A stretch of DNA of 64,000 nt, from assembly GCF_017308015.1 (NCBI RefSeq), contig NZ_JAFKFW010000004.1, positions 202,403 to 266,402 of the forward strand, written 5' to 3'. Shown here piece by piece: positions 62,704 to 64,000 of the stretch (positions are counted from its first letter, which is position 1; every line of letters begins with the position of its first letter). The translations under genes were made by a program, and so were the position numbers. Below the pieces are notes generated by a model, which had not been told where the DNA came from, searched no databases, and saw only the letters and a program-made list of their open reading frames with translations. The DNA is from Allobosea sp. Lineage in GTDB: Bacteria > Pseudomonadota > Alphaproteobacteria > Rhizobiales > Beijerinckiaceae.

Positions 62704-63852
62704 TTACGCAAGCCGGACTGGCAGCTCCGAAAATCCACTTGCCGGATAGAGCGCGATCGTCGGCGGGCAGCCAGGCACCAAGGTGATCCGGCTGGCGGAT
62801 TTCAGCAGCTCTTCCATGATCACGCGCAGCTCCAGTCGAGCCAGTTGCGCGCCGGGACAATCATGAATGCCGCGTCCATACAGAAGGTTCTGCGAAGGAT
62901 CGCGATCAAGACGGAATTCGTCAGGCTGATCGAAGACGGCTTCGTCGCGGTTTGCCGACGCCCAGATGAGGGTGATCCGTTCACCGGCCCCGATCTTGCG
63001 CCCGCCGATCTCCACAGGTTTGGTGGTGATCCGCCGATTGGCGATGAGCGGTGCGTGCAACCGCAAGATTTCGTCGATCGCAACCGGTAGGAGATCCGGA
63101 CATTCACGCAGCCGCTGCTGAATCGCGAGGTCTTTTCCCAGATAGTGAACCAGTATGCCGACGCAGGCGGTGATCGTGCCCAGTTCGCCAACAGTCCAGT
63201 TGCGCAGGATGCTGACAATTTCCTCGTGGCTCAGCGGTCTGCCGTCGACCTCTTCCCGCAAAAGATCGGTGGTGATGTCGTCCGGCGCCGTTGCGCCGGC
63301 ATTGCGCCTCACCTCCAGCAATTCTCCGATATAGCCGTCGAATTCCAATGCGATGGCCGTCATCGCCTCGGTATCCCTCGCCAATGTTGCGTTGTGATTC
63401 CGCTGAATCCAGCGCAGCAACGGGTCGTGCAAGCGGCGCGGCCAACCGAGGAAGGCGCACTGGATGCGAACGGCGAAGAGTTGTGCGAACTGTGCGACGA
63501 GGTCGATCTGTTTGCCTCTTGGCAGGCTCGAAACGAGTTCGGCCGAGATCATGCGGCAAAGCGGCTCGAAGGCCGAGACATGCGCGGGGGCGAGCCGTCG
63601 CTCGATCAACCGGCGATATGTCGTATGCTGCGGCGGGTCCATGCCGCTTGGCACCGACAAGTGGCTCGAAACGGCACTGCTGAAGCCATGATGGTCCTCC
63701 AGCGCGCGCACCACGTCCTCATGGCGAAACAGCGACCATCCCAGGTAGTCGCTGTAAGCTACCGGGCATTGATGACGCATCTTGTCGTAAGCCTTGATCT
63801 GGTCAGCGAGGACCTGATCCGATCGAGGATTCCAGTCGGGCCGGGTTTGTTC
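62704..63852 (-). pseudogene. Cytochrome P450 truncated at its N-terminus by an insertion sequence
   Basis: From ATG 63780 it encodes 358 residues including K-helix EILRLHAP, heme loop YGRGIHDCPGAQLA (Cys308) and the C-terminal strands. But homologous sequence continues upstream in frame (RPDWNPRSDQVLADQIKAYDK before the Met, to about 63852) without any start codon, until insertion-sequence DNA begins. So the native start is missing, about 25-30 residues lost. The I-helix reads VGELGTITACV, not the usual A/G-G-x-D/E-T-T. The remaining frame may still be translated, but is probably not a full enzyme. Confidence 0.75.
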
Positions 63853-64000
63853 GATTTTGTTGAAAAAGCCTGTGTTGCTGGAAGCTTGAGGTTCTGATTC
63901 AGTCGCCCTTGCGGAGGGCGACGCGATGATGGGTGAGCGGACGGTTGCGCAGGAGGCGCTGTTCTACGAGTTCAGCGTTGAGCGGCATGTCCCGGCCAAC
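63853..64000 (+). mobile_element. Insertion sequence, left end (IS5/IS1182-type), cut by window edge
   Basis: The boundary lies between about 63843 and 63880, where the P450 frame loses similarity; the sequence TTTTGTTGAAAAAGCCTGTG is a likely terminal repeat. The transposase starts at ATG 63926 with GCGGAGGGCG upstream and continues past the window. Confidence 0.6.
63926..64000 (+). CDS. Transposase, N-terminal 25 codons only
   Basis: Reads MMGERTVAQEALFYEFSVERH and continues to the window edge. This N-terminus matches the DUF772-DDE transposases common in rhizobia (IS5/IS1182-type from memory). The rest is outside. ATG at 63929 is a possible alternative start. Confidence 0.75.
   Translation, partial: MMGERTVAQEALFYEFSVERHVPAN

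Overview
The window is about 64 kb of high-GC DNA read as an alphaproteobacterial chromosome, most probably Hyphomicrobiales (Bosea/Methylobacterium/Bradyrhizobium-like). The order is inferred from GapR, CarD, FdxA, a SUV3-type helicase, KdsD, DUF882 and YcbB-type cell-wall proteins, an ActR-independent NtrC-like regulator and a REP-like GC hairpin; no rRNA or marker gene fixes the genus.

Bases 1-22.3 kb look like core genome: the end of gapR with a strong terminator, a nitroreductase and divergent LysR regulator, a GST, a DUF882 peptidase, an L,D-transpeptidase, a sigma54-type response regulator, an M3 oligoendopeptidase, an outer-membrane barrel, arabinose-5-phosphate isomerase, a MerR regulator with a perfect operator, a helicase/S4/ferredoxin/CarD run, a dienelactone hydrolase, an M48 lipoprotein, a thermonuclease-like protein and tRNA-Arg(CCT).

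Bases 22.5-29.5 kb hold an extracytosolic redox cluster. A QseBC-type two-component system faces a PepSY protein, cytochrome b561, a DUF2271 protein with a candidate FMN-attachment motif, a PepSY/flavodoxin/FNR membrane reductase and ApbE. Bases 30-44.7 kb are signalling: a Crp/Fnr regulator, a NIT-PAS-GGDEF-EAL protein and a complete chemotaxis operon (STAS, CheY, CheA, CheW, MCP, CheW, CheR, CheB and a divergent MCP-like soluble protein), bordered by strikingly AT-rich spacers. A decayed ApbE copy lies just behind it.

Bases 45.4-52.1 kb carry a DevBCA-type exporter, a Ser/Thr kinase-UspA fusion overlapping a metallophosphoesterase gene, and a SqrR/BigR-like persulfide-sensor gene divergent from AhpD-like and DUF2892 genes.

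Bases 52.2-61.7 kb form one minus-strand catabolic locus: Opp/Dpp transporter, C45 acyltransferase/peptidase, sigma54 activator without a sensor domain, DUF1446 (AtuA-like) and DUF4387. I find -24/-12 promoter sequences in front of the binding-protein gene and of the DUF1446 gene, each with related GTGAA-type palindromes about 80-110 bp further upstream, so the locus looks like a self-contained sigma54 regulon. This is the best candidate for an undescribed system.

The window ends with a small membrane protein, a cytochrome P450 whose first codons are cut off, and the start of an insertion sequence that interrupts it.
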